Below, piece by piece: positions 41,363-42,312 of a stretch of DNA of 42,312 bases. The position numbers and the translations under genes were made by a program. Numbering within the stretch: position 1 is the stretch's first letter; the number at the start of each line of letters is the position of its first letter. The notes under the pieces were generated by a model. It saw nothing but the letters and a program-made list of their open reading frames with translations. It did not search any database and was not told the DNA's origin. The DNA is from Bacillota bacterium (lineage in GTDB: Bacteria > Bacillota > Sulfobacillia > Sulfobacillales > JAIMBI01): NCBI GenBank assembly GCA_021846565.1, contig JAJZWS010000024.1, forward strand, positions 1 to 42,312, read 5' to 3'.

Positions 41363-42312
41363 GGCACCAGCCTCCCTGCTACGGCGGCGGCCACGCAGTC
41401 AGGCGTGCGTCGCAGAATCGGACGATAGGGATGTGCCCCCACGATGTTGGCCAACTTGGTGGAATTCGTCACCACGGTGTGCCAGCCATGTTCACGTTGG
41501 AGCCGGTCGATGGTCATCAGGTAGAAGCAGACCCCCGTCAGCACCAGCCCGCCGGCTTTTTCGATCGTCTGAATGTAGCCCAGCTGGTGCGCCCACTGAT
41601 AGTAGGCTTGGTTGGTGGTCACAATGAGGCGCGTGTTGGCGTGCACGTGCTGGCCATCCAGCAGCTCCGCCAAGCACGCCAACTCATAGAGCGACTGCTG
41701 CGGGCCGCTGAACACCACCAGGTCAACGTCCGTCGTGTTCAGGTCGGCTCCATACGAGGCGTACACTTCTTCCAGCTCCTTGGCGCCCACGGTCAGCGTC
41801 CGCTGCCGGCGGGCACCCTCGGGGTTCATCGCGGCCCAGTCTGGCGTCACGTCGCGTGCCCCAAACAGTGCAATGGATCCATAGCTCGCCAGTGCTGCCG
41901 CGAGATGCTTCAACTGATCCGCCGACCGCGTGAGGGAGGGGCCGATCCCGTCAAAGAAGGGGACGTCCCAGTAGCTGGGCGAACGCCGCCCCACCCACGC
42001 TCCCAGGGCCCCCCAGTCCGCATAGTCCGCCAGAGGCGTGGTCACCTGCACGTAGGTCGTGGCCCGCCGATGTCGATCGAGGTGGTAGCCGAACGCGGGC
42101 ACCCGCCCCGTGATGCCGGCCGCCAGGGCTGCGGGACCGGCCTCAAAGTTGGACCGGCCCCCCAAGACACTGTTGGCAAAGCAAACGGCCCCGGTGTCTC
42201 CCCATGCCAGATGTTCGCCCACGTGCGGCTGATACACGCTTTGGTAGTTGATGCAGGTGTCCACGTTGAGGACCCCCAGCGCCCGAAGGCGCTCCCGCAT
42301 CACCACCTGCCG
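41359..42312 (-). CDS. Aconitase-X catalytic (large) subunit, N-terminus outside window
   Basis: Partial gene: the frame is open through the right edge, so GTG 42306 is probably internal and some 80 N-terminal residues are missing by comparison with the usual length of about 400. Conserved blocks include NVDTCINYQSVYQPHVGEHL, AWGDTGAVCFANSVLGGRSN, FEAGPAALAAGITGRVPAFG, and near the C-terminus KAGGLVLTGVCFYL followed by TNSTKLANIVGAH. Cysteines in DTCINY, AVCFAN and TGVCFY are candidates for the Fe-S cluster ligands of this superfamily. The stop overlaps the ATG of the small subunit. With glycerate kinase it forms an operon for an unidentified hydroxy-acid. Confidence 0.88.
   Translation of the reverse strand, partial: RQVVMRERLRALGVLNVDTCINYQSVYQPHVGEHLAWGDTGAVCFANSVLGGRSNFEAGPAALAAGITGRVPAFGYHLDRHRRATTYVQVTTPLADYADWGALGAWVGRRSPSYWDVPFFDGIGPSLTRSADQLKHLAAALASYGSIALFGARDVTPDWAAMNPEGARRQRTLTVGAKELEEVYASYGADLNTTDVDLVVFSGPQQSLYELACLAELLDGQHVHANTRLIVTTNQAYYQWAHQLGYIQTIEKAGGLVLTGVCFYLMTIDRLQREHGWHTVVTNSTKLANIVGAHPYRPILRRTPDCVAAAVAGRLVP

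Noticed and set aside
1-42312. CRISPR arrays, tRNA and rRNA genes
   Set aside because: Looked for regularly spaced repeats and for tRNA-like TTCGANNC blocks with cloverleaf arms on both strands; none found by eye.

Overview
This is a GC-rich bacterial chromosomal segment. Ribosome binding sites of the AAGGAGG type sit close to ATG, GTG and TTG starts, which together with the gene content suggests a high-GC Bacillota (a Sulfobacillus/Thermaerobacter-like lineage is my guess, low confidence). I see no tRNA, rRNA, CRISPR array, intact insertion sequence or replication origin. Dense metabolic operons are separated by stretches that hold decayed genes.

Layout. 1-2.3 kb: an HtrA-type protease running off the left edge, and a membrane diguanylate cyclase. 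2.5-12.7 kb: an amino-acid block with two trans-sulfuration-type PLP enzymes, a divergent APC permease, a DAO-type FAD oxidoreductase, an MFS transporter, and an N-acylamino-acid racemase/OSB-synthase homologue paired with a GNAT acyltransferase. 12.9-13.8 kb: relics of a TnpB-like gene and an MFS gene. 13.8-19.8 kb (minus strand): an acyl-CoA operon with a degenerate glycerate-kinase-fold protein, enoyl-CoA hydratase/isomerase, 3-hydroxyacyl-CoA dehydrogenase, thiolase and a beta-lactamase-fold serine hydrolase; class II DAHP synthase diverges from it. 21.3-21.7 kb: a broken HIT-family gene. 21.7-27.5 kb (minus): a tight four-gene operon with a heterodimeric ABC exporter, a class V PLP enzyme and an alpha/alpha-toroid protein. 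27.9-28.8 kb: a frameshifted coiled-coil/nuclease-like gene. 29.1-32.8 kb (plus): SLC13-type transporter with RCK_C domains, YigZ/IMPACT protein, and PatB/MalY-type C-S lyase. 32.8-35.8 kb (minus): GH27 alpha-galactosidase and an orphan family 5 solute-binding lipoprotein. 36.1-36.9 kb: a decayed EAL gene. 37.4-39.7 kb: a methyltransferase and heme A synthase (CtaA). 39.8-42.3 kb (minus): glycerate kinase with the small and (partial) large subunits of an aconitase-X enzyme.

How the genes may work together. The left third handles sulfur and possibly D-amino acids (C-S lyases, permease, oxidase, racemase plus acyltransferase). The middle operon resembles the lower part of phenylacetate or beta-oxidation catabolism ending in thiolysis to acetyl-CoA. 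CtaA indicates a heme A-type terminal oxidase and aerobic respiration. The least explained units are the exporter/PLP/toroid operon, the degenerate glycerate-kinase homologue in the acyl-CoA operon, the aconitase-X/glycerate-kinase operon, and a possible S-box-like leader before one PLP gene.
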